Of a stretch of DNA of 64,000 bases, positions 37,236 through 52,256 are shown piece after piece (the first letter of the stretch is position 1; each line of letters opens with the position of its first letter). The notes under the pieces are model-generated. The model searched no databases and was not told the origin of the DNA. It saw only the letters and a list, made by a program, of their open reading frames with translations. The stretch comes from Prunella strophiata (taxonomy: Eukaryota > Chordata > Aves > Passeriformes > Prunellidae). The stretch spans positions 15,205,585 to 15,269,584 of the forward strand of contig JAZBQD010000019.1 in assembly GCA_036583965.1 (NCBI GenBank), in the 5' to 3' direction. The position numbers and the translations under genes were made by a program.

Positions 37236-40200
37236 AATGGATGGGTAGAACACTTTGATGGTGCAAATGCACTGCCAGGAGCTCCTTCACAGTGTCCTCC
37301 CAGCATCAACAGCTGGAGGGCACTTCTCCAACAGAGCCTGAGCTGAGCCTCAGGACAGCTCAGGACACTGCTCCCTCCCTGGGTTTCCAGCCTCAGTTCT
37401 GCCCTCCTCCTTAGGAGGAGCTGGAATCAAAGAGTTCACTGAAGGGGCCTGGGGCTCCCTGACACTGCTGGAGGGCTTTAGCTTCTGGCTAGGCTGGGTC
37501 AGAGCTGCTAAATGCTTCTGCAATGTGGTTTGGTTTGGGAGAGCCCTGGCAGGTCATGTGGTGGAGAGAAAACCATAGTGTGCATTTTTGCAGTGAGAGA
37601 TAATAAAGCCTTTCATGTGAGCAAGCACAGACCTTTCCACAGTCCTACAGGAAAAAAAAAAAACCAACCTCTAGCCAACCTGCTCACACAGACCTAGACT
37701 TGCTTAATGCAAAATATTTTCTCTAGAATCATCCCCTTATATCCCCCATCTCCAGATTTTAAAGAAAGAAAACCAGCAATGCTCTAAGGAAAATCTGAGT
37801 CAGCCATACCTGCCTAACACATTTTCTCTCTCAGGAAAATAAAATCATTTCAGCATTGCTTGAAGGGGCAAACGTCTGTTGTTGGAGACAAGCCAAGGAT
37901 TTAACTTTGCTCAGGGCTGCCAAGCTACAAGTCTCTTCATCCACAGCTACTAATACAACTTGCTCAGTCATTGCTCCCCTGCTTTGGGAGTGGTGGGGTT
38001 TAAGGGAGCAGTTAACAGTGAGCTACTTGAGACACATTAAAGGGAAGGCAAGAAAGAAAGTAAATAGGAAACTGTTCATGTTGCCTCATTTCTTCCCTTC
38101 CCCTCTGCCATATTCTGCAAAATGAAACCCAGGAAGAACCCCAGTGTTATTGTTTACTTGTAAATACTAGATAACAGAAATAGAAACCTTCGTAAAAATT
38201 CTTAATTATCCTCTTATCAGAACTGTGAGGTTTTCTTATGGAAAATAGTTCACTTGGGGTCTAATGGGTTAAGTGCATTTTTTTGAGGGTAGAAAAATTA
38301 TTTCAGCTGAGAGGATAGTTCCCAGCTATGTTTTTGTAACTTCCCTTCAACTGCAAATAGGAACAATAAAAAAGAAAAAAAAAAGTTTTAAAAGGCAGAC
38401 TAGTCATTTCTCAAATAAGCAGTTAAGTTCAAAGACTTTGTTGGAAACTTAGATGGATTTTGGAAAGGAGCTTAAAGAGTTGGAAGAGAACAGGATTGTT
38501 GAGCTGATTTGCTCAGTTATTTTAGCTCCATGGTGGTGCTAGGGGGAATATAGCAAGAACATGATGATTTATCAGAAAAAGTGAAAGCTTTACAGATGTT
38601 CAGAAAGTCTGCCTTAAAACCAAAGGCAACACATTGGCCCAGCTGTAGATACACTGAATCAGCTCTGGTTGAAACTGAAATGCTACCAAGAGGAAAACAT
38701 ATCACCCTGAGCCAAGATAACTCCAGCAGACTGAGAAACTTCACTATTTTCAGGAGCAAAATGGAAAGAAGAGAAGTGGGAGAGTAAAGTCTCTCTGAAG
38801 AGTACAAGGAACCCTTGGCCACACTTCAACGTTCCAATGCCCCCATACGTCAGACACACTGACCCAAGGGAGAGAAAATGTGGTGCCAGCACATGGAGTG
38901 GGCTGCCCATGTGCTGTGGCCTGGTGTTATCAGGGATAATAGCCTCACCTCAACCTCCACCAGCATAGCACCTCCAGGTAACCAGTTAAAATCTCAAGGA
39001 TATGCATTTGATCCTTGATGACTTCCCTTGTTAACTCAAGAAGTAGCATCTACCCCTACCATACTGAAATATTGGGTGTACAGGAATATTGGGCACACAG
39101 GAATATTTGAGGATTCAGGATGCACAATGAGGGGTAAAACTAGACTGCATTAACTTTGCAATGTTTGGACCTCCATTTTGCACAGAGACAGACAGGTCTC
39201 TCTCTGCCTTCATTGGTCATCTGTCTCTGATATGTTTGGTGTCAAGGCCTTACTTGAGAAAAAAATGCATTTCTGAAGTGTTTAGAGACAGCAGTACTGT
39301 AGCTGAAGTCACAGGAGTCCTGACCTAAAACTCCCCACAGTCATCCCGAAGAGGAGATGGAGATTATCTGAGCAGCTCTTTTGTTTTGTATTTCTGAACA
39401 GTCTGACCTGACATTCAGCAAAATTAAGGCTTTTGATAAGCAATAGGGAATGTTGTAGGCAGCAAGCTGTCATATTTGAAAAGTAACATATTGCACTTCA
39501 AAGTTACTGTGAACTCTCTTGATTTGTCTGAAATGCACCTATTGACATAAGAACCATAAATAGCTACCAAATCAGAAAAAGTCTGAAGGAAAACCACCAC
39601 GATTTGCCCTTGGCTAACATAAAAACATATATTAAAAATGTACTATGACAGCTTGTTATGTTGGATTCTTTCCCTGCTCTAGGTCTCTTCAAGCCCTATT
39701 TTTTTTTTTTTTTAATTTTTTTTTTTAGTGTTGAAGTGTCTTCTAGTTTACTGAAATATCACTTTTTCAACAGCCTTGCAAGGAAGGAAATGCATCTGGG
39801 GATCTCAGGTCTGTGCATTAAAGGAATCCCACAGGACTGTAGAGAAGGCCAATGCCCTTGACTTCCTTGGTTAGAGAACCAGGTACTGCCACCCCACTTG
39901 GCATGCATTGTTTCTAGTAAATCTGGAGCTCCTTGATGACTGAGAATTCAAGCAAAGAATTTCTCATGAGCCTTTGGGAGAACTGCTAGCTTAGCCAATA
40001 TCTATTACATGCACAATCACGTGGATATTCTTGCCAGCTCTATTTCTTTGAAGATGTGCCAGTACAGGCAGTATTAAAGGAGCACATCATGTTTTAGTCT
40101 TTTAAGACTGTTAACCCTTGCTAGCTCTGTTAATGTTTTCCATGAAAATTGTTAGTCCTCATTTGTAAATCTGTGATTCATTAGACAAGTACATCACATT

Positions 40201-40474
40201 TACATAAAAATTTTGCATGCCTACATGCTGTGTGGATGTCAGTGAGAGCTGTAGCCAGCTGCATTAATTGTGTTTACTGCAGGTAGAATTGATTTTAGCA
40301 TTTAAATATGGCACTGGAAAAGGAAACAGAAAACCACCACTTCTGTCTAATTTAGGAATACAACTGTTCCTTCCAAATCTCTGCAGGGTCTGTGGCACTC
40401 ACTCATGTACAGTGCATTTACACCACCCTTTGTTCAACTCTTACTCAAGAATGAAGTGCCCAAAATTGAGCACT

Positions 40475-40549
40475 TTCTATTCTATTCTATTCTATTCTAT
40501 TCTATTCTATTCTATTCTATTCTATTCTATTCTATTCTATTCTATTCTG
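40475..40549 (+). repeat. Pentanucleotide microsatellite (TTCTA)14
   Basis: Fourteen perfect TTCTA units from 40475 to 40544, followed by one variant unit TTCTG. The high purity suggests the tract is length-polymorphic. Confidence 0.97.
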
Positions 40550-43500
40550 TGAGGGACCCTCTGCAACCCTGGACATTCACCTTCAGACCTAAAAATCAAT
40601 ATCTGTAGTGCTGTGGAAGTCCAGAAAGTGGTCAAGCTGTCCCTAACAGAGCAGTTCCAGGTTCCTAAAAGAGCAGATGACTTTAGTTCAAGATTGAGAT
40701 GCAGATTTCCTTGCTAAGGAAACACACATGTGCACATGGATGTGAAAGTGAGAAAGCAGTATCAGGATTCCTTCTCTCTGAGAGCATCAATTTTGAACAA
40801 TTTAATTTCCCACCTTGCAGGCTGCTTGGTGTGAGAATTTCTGGTAGCCTGTAAGGCTTGTAGGTGGGGAGTAGGTTGTGTAAATGTCCTCTCATAAGTC
40901 TTAAATTAGTTGGATGATATCAACAATTCCAAACTAAAAAGACCCAACCACTTATCTTAAATAAAATTCTGAGTGCTGTCACTTTCCCATCTACGTCCCT
41001 ATCTCTTGCACTCCCTGTGGTATTACAGAAGGAAAGTAAATTAGATAAAAGCTAAACATTGAGCCAACTCTCTGACTCAGCCACTGAACCACATGTTGTA
41101 AGGATTCAGGGGAAGAATTCTCTGTTGTACCAAGAAAAGAGAGGGTTTATTAGTTTCTACAGGGTTTCAAAAAATGAGACAGCTTGATCTGGAACTGACC
41201 TGAAACTCATACAACGGCCTCAGCAAAATTACAGAAACAACTAGAAAAACAATTTAGAAAACTTACTTTCCTAAAACTGCAGACTTAAAGAAAATAATTT
41301 TCCATGCCTTTCACCAGAAATATTATTAGCTAGTAAAACTTTCAGAGCACCAGTAATTAGGAGTACTGCTTGGTGAATCCAACCATCTGGTTACAGGAAA
41401 AATATGCCATTGCAGAAATAAGATTTCTGTGGTCAAGAAAACCCTAAAACAAACCTGACTAAACAGAGGTTCATTGAATATTTCCTAATAATTCCTCTTT
41501 TTCTTCGTATAGCTTCATTTTCCACTCTTTCTCAAAGGTCTCAGTGAACAAAGAATTTCATTATAAAATTACCCAGGATCATGGCAAAATATCAGTTAAA
41601 GCCCAAATGAAGACCAAACTAAGTAAATATTATAGTTAGCCTCATAAGCACTGAGTGGCTGCCTGCCTGGGTGGTGAAATCCCATAGACATAGTAAATCT
41701 CTTGTTTATCTTACAGAAATGAAAATGTAGGAGGAATAGAAGGCCCTTTAGAATTACACTGCTATAAAAACCCAGAAAAAAAATTTCACTGGAATACAAA
41801 TTTTTATTGGTTGCTATGTTTACATACACTAGAGGCCAGAAGAGGACAAATGCCTTAATACAAATGTAGTCTGGTCTTTTGTTTTTCATACAATACTACA
41901 AGGGTAACACATCACTCACTCTTCTTGAAAAAAGCCTAAAGGTCTAAAGGTCTACTCTGAAAGGGAGAAGTTCTTCTTTCCTAGGTTTTACTTCAAGTAA
42001 ATGGCATATAATTACTGAATGGCCTGTACAGAATGGAAGCTTTTTCTTCCAGGGTATTTCTCCCCTTGTGCTGTGACACCAAGGTTTACAATTCCCCCAA
42101 AGGTGGTAACTTCAGCATCTTGCATAATTGGTGGGAAGGAGCTGGGTGAATCATTCTTCCAGCATCTTCCCCAGACTGGTCATGTTTAAGGAGCCATTAT
42201 ATCCCAACTGAAATAAGACAATTTCCCTCTCTTCTTACCAGAACAGAGCCTGATAATTCCTACCCACTATGGAAAACTATAAATCCCCCTACTTAACTCC
42301 TTCAACACTCTAAGGAGTAGTTTAATTGTGAAATAGTAGTGGGGGGAGTTGTGTTCAAGAGAGATTTTGAAAGAATAATTAGAGAGATTATCTTAAAATA
42401 AGTTTGTGAATCAGTGAATAAGGGGTGAAAACTAAAGTAATTGTCTGGCAGTACAAACTGAAATTATCATAATAGGTGAATATAAAGTGGGAGTTGATCT
42501 CTTCATACCAAAAAAGAGACAATAGAAAAGTCAGAGTCTGCAAAGAGTTTGGAAACAAAAAGAAGCAATCACCAGTGCAGTAATCACAAAGAAAAGCCAG
42601 TGAAATCTTCAAAGGGTGAAAAAATCCCTTGGGTCTGAAGGGGTAAAAATGTATTTCTGAGGGCCAGGCAAAAAACCGTGTGCCCCTCACATTCTGTTGA
42701 TTTAGTCATTTTCACATTTCCCAGAGGCAGGGCCAGCCTGGGCTCCAGAGGGGCTGACACAGGCACACACAGGTCACCAAAGCAGCAAGCATTGTAACCT
42801 GGTGCTCAGGACTGGAAACACACAGCTGTGTGTGCTAAATCACATTGCTTCAGACAGCTGAACTCACAATTATTCCTGCACATGGACACCCAGGTTACTG
42901 GATCACTGATTAACCACTCTGTGTTCTCCTAGCAGAGTATCAGATACAAAGCTCTTTACACTGCACTGTTTTTAACCAGTAAGTACCATCCTGGCCAGCA
43001 GTTACTGTGCCTGCTCCTCTGGGCTGGTCTTCCCCAGCTGCTCTCCAAGAGTTTTTACCAGACCTTGCACATGGCTTTGCTCTCTGGGAACTCTGGACTC
43101 TTTCCTTGCAGTCTTCATCATGCTGAGCCCTATGGGATACAGGAAGCAAAATTCTTAGGGATATTTTAGGGTGGGCATAGTCAGACTAAGTAACTCTAGC
43201 AATATTCAGTGTACCAAACATCTTCATTTATCAGTATACCACTTAGAGGCTTCCTATTTAGCCTGAACAGAAGAGCTTCTCATCACAACACCTTTGGCCT
43301 AAAGGCTTAATTAATCTTAAAACCACAAACGAGGAAGTTGTTCAACACTCAGATAGAAAATAAAATAGGCATGATTTGTTATTTGTTATCAGCTTAGTGT
43401 CTGCCATTAAGTTAATTCAAAGAACCACATAAAGTACGGCTTCAACTTTGTAATTATTATTATTTTAATTAATCCTAATATTTCTCTATATTTGGAAATG

Positions 43501-46500
43501 TAACTGACTGAAATATTCTCTTACTAGTAATCAGACATGGGGAAAGAGAATAAAAGTGACACACTTCAAAGGAGAGGTTGATTTTTCAAGCATTAAATGC
43601 AATTTAGAAAAGATGTCTCAAGAAGAAATGTTGCATCTGTAACATGCAACTAGCTTGTCAGGATTTATGAAGAAAACAACTTTATTTGATATGTCTGAAT
43701 TTGGAGCCACACCTGCTGTTGGCTTTCCTCTGAAGGAATTTGAATCAGAAAAGCAGGGGAAGGAGAGAATTTGCTACAGTCCTACCAGCCTTTTGCTGGA
43801 GAAGCTCTGTGAAAATTCCCTTCACCCTTCATTTCTGGCATGAACCTTAGGAGACAGCAAGAAACAGCAGAGCCAGTGGGACCCAGGAGCACTCAGTGTT
43901 ATTTTTGCTCTCTTGTGCTGGCAGGCAGCTGTGCCCAGAAGAGCAATGTCACTGCTTGCTCTACAGCTACTGTATAAACTTTATTTGCTGTTTAATGTAT
44001 AACAGTGTGTTCACTGTGTAAGCCTGTTCAAACAATATAAAGACAGTACAAAAAGCAATAAAGGTCAGATGAATGTGATGGGGTCCTTCTGAAAGTGCCA
44101 TGGATACCATTAGATTTGAGTAGCTAAGGACATTAAACTCACATTAGTGATCTGTGTCATAGATTAACTCATTCAATTAATTAATTCATGCCCAGCTGAA
44201 GCTCATTAGGGCAATGACAGTCTACTCTGTACAAAGAAGCTCTTCTTTATCCAGCTAAGAAGGCAGATGACATTTTCACTACCATGAAGATGATTTTTAA
44301 ATTAAACTTTTAAACTTTTAAAGAAAGCAGTAAGACAAATATGGATCACTGAGCACAAATTGTAGAAAGATGTAGGATTTTTGGGAAGGTCTAATTCCCA
44401 TCATCTAGTAGATAACTAGGGTATCTACTCCTTTAGGTACCCAGATGGCTTCCACAGACTTCAGCTGGTCAGAACAGAGGCATTCATGTAGCATGAAAAA
44501 GATCCAGGAAGTCTCATAGGAGAAAACCTGAAGGGAGAATCAGGAAACTCAAAAGCAAATCTGCAGCTTCCAATGAAAGGACATCCTACCTCTGGTTGGT
44601 TTGGGGTCAGAGTGCAGGGATCTGAGGGGCATGAAAGAATTTGTGCCAGTGTGGAAAATTATGATCAGGGCCTTTTCTGTGAAGGTGACTGAGAGGTGGG
44701 GACGAAAAGGAGGGGTGGAGGCAAGATGGAAATGTTTAAGGGATAAAGATGCTTTGCCACCTCTGAGTCCATTTAGCCCTTCCCAGGAAGATCATCTGAC
44801 ACTGCAGGGGCAGCTCAGGTAAGGGAGAAGAGAGTTTCTTTCCCTGGGACACCTTCCTGAGGTTTCTCCTGCAGCTAAAGACTCCTGCCACGGTGCAGCT
44901 TTCACCCACCACCCATCTGCCTAAAGTCACACACACAGATACACACACTGCTCTTCTTAATACTTCCTCATTGGGTTCAGAGCCACCAGCTAAATCAATC
45001 TTCCCTTCTGACCACATCTCCCAGCTCCCTTCTTATACCCAGATCAGAAGTATCCATCCTAAAGCCCCATCCTTTTCAGGATGAAAAAGAAAAGCTGCTT
45101 AGCAATAACTGCATTTTTCTGGAAGAATGATCTATACAAATACCCACTTTCCACTCTCAATTTCTTTCATCATGTATCATCTGAATTTTGGATCACAAGC
45201 TGAGAAGAGCTGAGAGCACATGGCATTCCTGGCTGTATATAAACTCATGATACACACAGGGCACTGCCAAGACAAAAGTCTTGACAGATTCTATGATTGT
45301 TGCACAGGGACACTACTGGTAGCTGTTTCCTTTTCTGTTGCTATCTGAACACCTGTAGGTAGCTTCCCATTTTGTGCAATTCCAAACAACCCTTTTACTG
45401 CAGGAATAATTATCTGCATTTGGACCCAGAGTCCTTCACAAACACCTTTGCCTAAAGGAGCTCCTATTCCCAATACCTGTGCAGTAGTGTGCTGAGTGGT
45501 CAAAACATGGAATATCTGGATAGCTGATCTGCAAATATTAAAGAATAGAGAGAAAATAGGAAAGAACAGAGGGAGCCCTCACTGGCGTCACAACATGCCA
45601 GAACAAACACATGGAAATTCTGATGGAGTTCAAGGTGAAAAGGTTGACTTTGTGGTATCCTCAATACTCATAAATAATACTGGGATGTTACACTTTGCAA
45701 TTATTCCTTACATCTTGTGATTCTGGTGGGGATAGAACCCAGGTGAGCAAACAGCACCAACAGGAGAAAGAGGGGGTTGTAGCTGACAGGTTAGAAGGCT
45801 CAAAGGATCCAAGATGCTTTTACTACACTGGCAAGGCAGCACTGCCTTGAATTACACTTCCACTGGTCCTTCCCTTTCACAACCAACTGCAGGAGCACTG
45901 CCAGCTGGTTATTGCCAGGGATGAGATGGGAACTAGTAAAAAAGTGTTGTTTCATGTCTAAGGGCAACAAAGGATATAAATTACATGCTTTAGACACCTA
46001 CAGATTCCACACTGCAGTCCATCATCTGACAGGCTATCTCTGGTTTATTGGTGGTTTTCTTCCATTTCAGTTTTACTGGAAATTTCCCTTCTTGATCCTA
46101 ACCAGAAACACAGCCTTCTTCCTGCACTGTTGTTTTCCAAATGTGAGTTTAATTTATTGAGCAAACAACTGCACATTTCACATTACTAGATCACCTGCCT
46201 CTGCTTATATTGCCTGAGTCCAAAAGACATGAGGCCTCCTCTGACTGACTGAGGTGATTGATTTCCATCTCTACAGCTGGGACCAGCTGCTCTTTCACAC
46301 CCATCAATACTTGCTCTCCTTAAACACCTGAAGATAATAGGAAAAAACCCCAAAATGCAAATGGGTTTCATAAGGACACTATTAAACATATTTCATAGGA
46401 ATTGATTACTACAATATTACATGCATCAATTGTGTCAATTATTCCTCATACTTCCATGGCATTCAGGAGTTTCAGTCACCAGGAGCAGGACTCAGCTCTG

Positions 46501-49500
46501 CTGAAGTGAGCGTGCGTGGGATGGGAGCCTTTCCCCTTGGAGGCAGGCTGGTGCCTGCACTTAGTCCTCCACACCCTTCCCTAATTCCCACTGGTCTCAT
46601 CCCCAGATCTGCTCCTGAGAGAATGAAACACCATGCCAGAGCAGTTCTAACAACTAGTTTCAGATTTGCCCTTTGGATGAAAAACACTTGTCAGAAAACC
46701 ACTTTTCATTTTCTGAGTAAATGAGCTGAAAGTTTCTCCAAGAGATCAGCAGGTTTTGTCTGACCCCAGCTGAAAAGCAGCAAATTACTGAGCTGAGGGA
46801 GGTATTGAAAGAGTCAGACAACATTTTAAAGAAGCTTCTAAAATACTGTTCCAGTTCAGAAACTATCAAAATTAAATGCTTTAGTTTTTCATCTAAAAAG
46901 TATTTGGGAAGAAACTATTCAGCAAATTCAGCAAAAGCTTCAGAAGTTGCTCTGGGCAACCTGACACAACATGTCTGGATGAAGATGAGTTTTGACAGGA
47001 GTATTCACCCTGTCAGAGGCTCTTCCCTCTTCACCATGCAGCTGACTTTCCCCTAACTTGAAAGTCTCTCGGGTTTTGTGAAAAAAGAAACGCAGGCAAT
47101 ATCTACATTATTTGCTGTTCCTCAGGAATGATTATCTGTTCCTGATCTGGTTAATGTTTATGATAGAGTCTGGGTTTATAACACTGTTCAACAGCTGAAA
47201 GAATATGAAGAGCAGGACAGACTCTGTGCTTTGGAGATAATTGACTAGAGCAGGAATAAATATCTCCAAAAAACAGCCATATTTAGAAACAGCTACTGAG
47301 CATCAGATCTTTCATATACTGAAACCTTCAGAGCCCCAGGAACCTGGCTTTTCCTTTTAGCTTGCCATGTCCAGTCACTTCCATGGCCACCATCTCCCAA
47401 AAGCCAGGTGAGTTTCTGAGGAGTAATAAAGAAGGTAGAAAGTAAAAATAAAACCATATGAGTCTTCCATTATAAGCAAAACAATACTAGTAATGAAACC
47501 TGGCATGAAAATGCATTTTTACTGTGTAAGAGACATTTCAAGCCATTTTTCTTCCCCAAAAGACATAGGGTAATTCCTGTCTGCTAATATCAGTGCACTA
47601 TTTGGCCAGATTGTGTTGGATGAGTCTGTATATGCCCAGGTTACTTGTGGTGATGGTCAAGACTAGCTGGATCTGTTTGCTACATGTCCATGATCACCAT
47701 CATGTAAACAGTTGCAGAGTATACTCAATGTCAACTAAAAACTGAGCTAAATCAATGCTGAATTTGCACAACTGTCTGTTTAAGTATTAGGAAATACAGA
47801 AATTCATGTGGCACTGACAAATACATCTCAAGACCCTCTGCACAGATGTCTTTATATTTTTCTTAGGGAAAGGCACCTTTTTGAAAAAAATGCTGGATAT
47901 TGCTTCTTTCAAGCATATGAATATCTGTGCTTGGAAGTAAGACTGAGGCCTCAGAGTTTTACCTCTGGAGAAATGTAATGTCAAATCACTGTCAGTGGAG
48001 CAGGACCATCCTTCACCAAAAAGCACAGCACAGCCACCTCCATCCTGGCATTTCCTAACTGCAGGAGTTTGCAGTTAATGTGCCCCACTGAGGGACCTGG
48101 CATCTGACAGCCCTTCCCAGAGTTCCAGGTTTTATCACCCACATGAATCCCATTTCTGAGGTGTCTAAGTGCCTAATAATCACTACATATGGTGGATGAG
48201 ACTGAAAAATGAGATTCTGGGGTAAGAGAAGACAGTGCAAATGCTGGAGCAATCAGCCTAACACACAGGAGGTGGTAGACTTATGGGGTTTAAAATCAAG
48301 CTACATAATGAGCTAGTTTTCCATCTGCTGGGTATTTGTGTGTCTCCAATTTCTGTAAATCTCCAATTTCCTAGCTATTTCAGAGAAATTTAAAGGTATC
48401 TGAGCAGAGGTGATGTGCTTTTTCAGGGGATATTTGAAAGCAGAAAGCATTTCCACAGGACATGTACAGAAGTTGATAATCCCTGAGCAGCTCCCAGAGT
48501 TTAAATCTCTTATGGAACACATCCCATAGCCCAGGGCAAGAGGTGTGCAGACATTTTAAGCCTGCAGAAACCCTAGGACCTTATTTTGGTGAAAGAAGCA
48601 ACCATTACTAAAATAAAGATCTAACACTGAGTGTGTTCAGACCACATAGTTTTAGAGCATAGAAGCAACAGATTCACTGAATCTTCCTCTTTCCTGTGGT
48701 TCTCCACTAGGGAGCAATTGCAAATAGACACAGAGAGAGGAAGGAGATTTGTCCATATGAAAGATAAAGAATTGTCAAAATTTGTTCTCAGACCCACTCA
48801 CATATATTGTGTACTCATGGCTCAAGAAAGAAGAACATAAATCTACTCAATAACAAATGTATATGTGCAAGACAAATTAGTGGGTACTTGAATATTTTCC
48901 AAACTGTGTTCTCTTGTGCTAAAGGATTTTATCACTAATCAGAGATATCTCTCTCCACTGCAATCACACAACTTCATCTTGGGAGATGCTTTAGCTTGTC
49001 CTAAGAGAAGACCACAAACAGTCAGACCTGTTGAGACACTTGCAGTTATGCTTCTTGCACACTTAGAAAGTAAATGGAATTAAATCCCAACTTCTTGAGC
49101 CCCCCCACTGAGGACACATCTGAAAACTTACCATCTTAGCAGACATATGTGAAAGAAAATGGCCATATCAAATATTTCTTTCATAGCAACTTTTTAAACA
49201 GCCCATTCAAGCTCACCTGCTCCAAGGTTCACCACACATTTTGTGTGCTGTGCTCTGGCACAGCCTGTGTCTGGGCAGCCAGGAGGGAGCCTGCCTGCTT
49301 CCCTTGTGCTGGCTCTGCTGGGGCATGCCTGAGGACCTGGAAGATAACACCTTCCCAGGAGCTGAGTGCTTCAGGGAAAAGCCTCTGGACTCATAGTGGT
49401 GAGAAGCAGAGGGGAGTTTCCCTGCAGGATGAAATGCAAACCTGCAGCACAAGTGGAGACAGGGACTCCTGAGAGCATGGTTTCACAGCCATTTTTTGTT

Positions 49501-49502
49501 AG

Positions 49503-49960
49503 AAAAGTAGAATAATTTATGTTGGAAGGCACCTCCAATGTTGGAAGGTCATCCAATCCCACCACCTGCTCACAGCAGCACCAGCCTGGAATCTAGCTCA
49601 GGTTGCTCAGGGCCATGTCCAGCCAGGTTTTGGATGTCTTCAAGGACAGCAGTTTCACAGCCTCCCACAGAGATGTGTACCCTTGTATTTCACCTCCCTG
49701 TGAACACTCCTTTCCATAGATCTCATTGGCATTTCCCTGCTGCAGCCTGCATCCCATGCCTTGCTCACTCCCTCTGAGCACCTCTGGCTCCATCTGCTCT
49801 CCAGCACAGCCCACTATGTGGGAGAGGACAGCACGTGCAGACTCTCCCTTGGTTTTCTCTTCTCCAGGCTGGAAAAGACCTGTTCCTCCAGCCTCTCCAC
49901 ACTTGTCCTGGGCTCCAGCCCCCAGAGACCATCAGCCATCCTGGAGGGATGGCATGGATG
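49503..49960 (-). mobile_element. CR1 LINE 3' fragment, minus strand
   Basis: Plus-strand text reads as the reverse complement of a CR1 3' end: GTTGGAAGGTCATCCAATCC, then CAGGTTGCTCAGGGCCATGT, then AGGTTTTGGATGTCTTCAAG, and further on CTTCTCCAGGCTGGAAAAG. The outer (left) boundary is estimated. Confidence 0.75.
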
Positions 49961-51769
49961 CAGGGGATGAGACATCTCTGGCAGCAGCATCCTGTACTTT
50001 GGTCAGGTTAATGCAACACAGCCTAAGAGAAGGAAGCAGACTCCAAGCCAGATTTTGGGAAGTGATAGAACATAACTCTCCTTGGGACCCAGAAGGTCTT
50101 GACTGCATTGCAGAAAGAAACTGATGCTGGACTGGCAATAAGGGCAGGGACTCACTGCAGGGGCTCAGGGGACAGTTCTGCATGGGCTTTCCCTCACTGG
50201 AGCTGGAATTGGTGTCTGAGCAAGACATTCCCCCTTGGAGTGAGCCCAGACCTCCTCTGTGGGGCTGGCAGGGGGCAAGACCAATGCACAGCAGGAAAGC
50301 AAAGAAAGAGGAATTTGAAGGTGAAGGTCTGCTCTATTCCCACTTGGAAGCAGAGGAGAAGGCACCTGACACAATTGTACCTGAGCTGTAGTGGCACCTG
50401 TTCCAGCAGGTCACTGCTGACCTGCTCCATGTAAGCACGAGTGCCTTTGCTCTTGAAACACAGAGCTCCCCAAGTTAAATACAGCCTGGCAGGGGACAGT
50501 GGGATGCATTTCACCAGCTCCACGCTGACATTTACTCTCAGCACTCTCACAGGAGGGACTCTGTGCTCTCTGTACTCCAGAGGGCATCAGCAGAACAGCA
50601 ACAACCCACTGGGTTTTAAAATGGCTTTTAGGTAAATTAGTCAAATCTTTTAAAAAGGTGAAAGTGTTTTTCTACTAGAAAAGCAAGCATACAGTTCTTC
50701 TAATTTAAATAATTAATTATTTTTGGACTACAGCCAGCTTGATTTCAAGGGAATTCATACTGGATAACTCTTGTTAATATTTTCAATTCACTAAAAAATG
50801 AAATAGTATTATTAAGATCTTTCAATAATAATAATAATACTTTTAAAACTCCAGGCTAACTTGGAGTTCAGAGTAATAAGACACCTAATATTGCAGACCA
50901 GGAGGACCAAATGGAAGGATTGCTGTCTTTCAGAATACCAGAGCAGTGCCTATATGAGCTTATTGCCTGCATTAAAAAAGAGCTACAAGCTTCTGTGCAA
51001 CATATTCTGACATCAAATATTGAAACAGAGTCCCAGCAAATTTCAGGATGGGTCATATGATTGGATGAAACTGTTTTATAGATGAGGAAAAAGAAAATAG
51101 GTATCACCATGGATATAACACTGGAGATTGATATAGATTAGATTATATTTACTGCATTTTCCCTCTCGCACTCCCATTTTAGCAGATGAATTCACTTCCA
51201 ATTGCAAGAAGAAATTGCTCTTAAATAAAGTCATATTAAGTTGATTGGTTTTTCTTTCACTTTTTTTTTTGGTAACTTTACTCATAACTGAACTTTTGTG
51301 CTCTCATTTTTCTCTCAGTGTGTTATTCATCTTCAGTCTGAATATGTTTTAGGTAGCTTCTGTAAGCTCAGAGGCTATTGTTTTTTCTTTACAGAAAAAT
51401 AGGCTGCATATGCCCAGCTGCTTTTTTCAGTCTGCAAACAATTCAAACACATTTGCTAGCAGTCTGGATCAAAACTTCTACTGAGCTATTCTGCTTACCT
51501 TTGCACAGGTAAGAGGTAGAACCCAGGAAGGAAAGGAATAGCTCCAACAGCCCTAAATGCATAAAACCTTCCATGCTGCACCTACTGGTAGTTTCACATG
51601 TGCAGGCATACAGGCTGGAAAAGAGAGGAGAAGAAATGCTTCCATCCATTGCTAATCCCTGAGGAATGGCCCAGAGGAAAATCCTTCCAAAACATTTTTT
51701 CCTGTTATTGTAAAGCTTTTCTTTCTGAAAGGTTCCTTCTTTAGCATGCCCTACAAGAAAAGGCATTTT

Positions 51770-52256
51770 CATTACAAGGAGGACACTGAGCTGCTTCAGT
51801 GTGTCCAGAGAAGGGCAGTGGAGCTGGTGAAGGGTCTGGAGCACAGGTTTTATGAGGAGCAGCTGGAGGAGCTAGGGTTGTTTATGCTGGGGAAAAGAAG
51901 GCTCAGGGAAGACCTAATCATGCTCCAGAACCACCTGAGAGGAAGTTGCATCAAGGTGGGTGTGGGTCTCTTCTCTCAAGTAAGGAGTGATAGAAAAACA
52001 GGCAATGGCCCTCAAGTTGTGCCAGGACTGCCAGTGCTCAGAATGGATATTAGGAAAAATTTCTTCACCAAAAGGATTATGAACACTGGAACAGGCTGCC
52101 CTGGGAAGTGGTGGCATTACCATCCTTGGAGATATTTAACAAACATGTAGATCTGGCCCTTACTACAAGGTTTAGTATGGAGTTCTCAGTGCTGGGTTAA
52201 TGGTTGGACTTGACAGTCTTGGATTGATTTACCAACCTAAATGATTCTATGATGTA
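51770..52256 (+). mobile_element. CR1 LINE 3' fragment, plus strand
   Basis: In order: GAGCAGCTGGAGGAGCTAGG, GGGGAAAAGAAGGCTCAGGG, GAACACTGGAACAGGCTGCC, CATCCTTGGAGATATTTAAC and a terminal ATGATTCTATGATG. This is the canonical CR1 3' layout. It has no intact coding frame. Confidence 0.9.

Noticed and set aside
45912..46160. Plus-strand frame ending KFPFLILTRNTAFFLHC, which resembles the C-terminal serpin strand
   Set aside because: The similarity covers fewer than 20 residues. There is no hinge, RCL or GKIVNP, and no other serpin exon is nearby, so chance is more likely.
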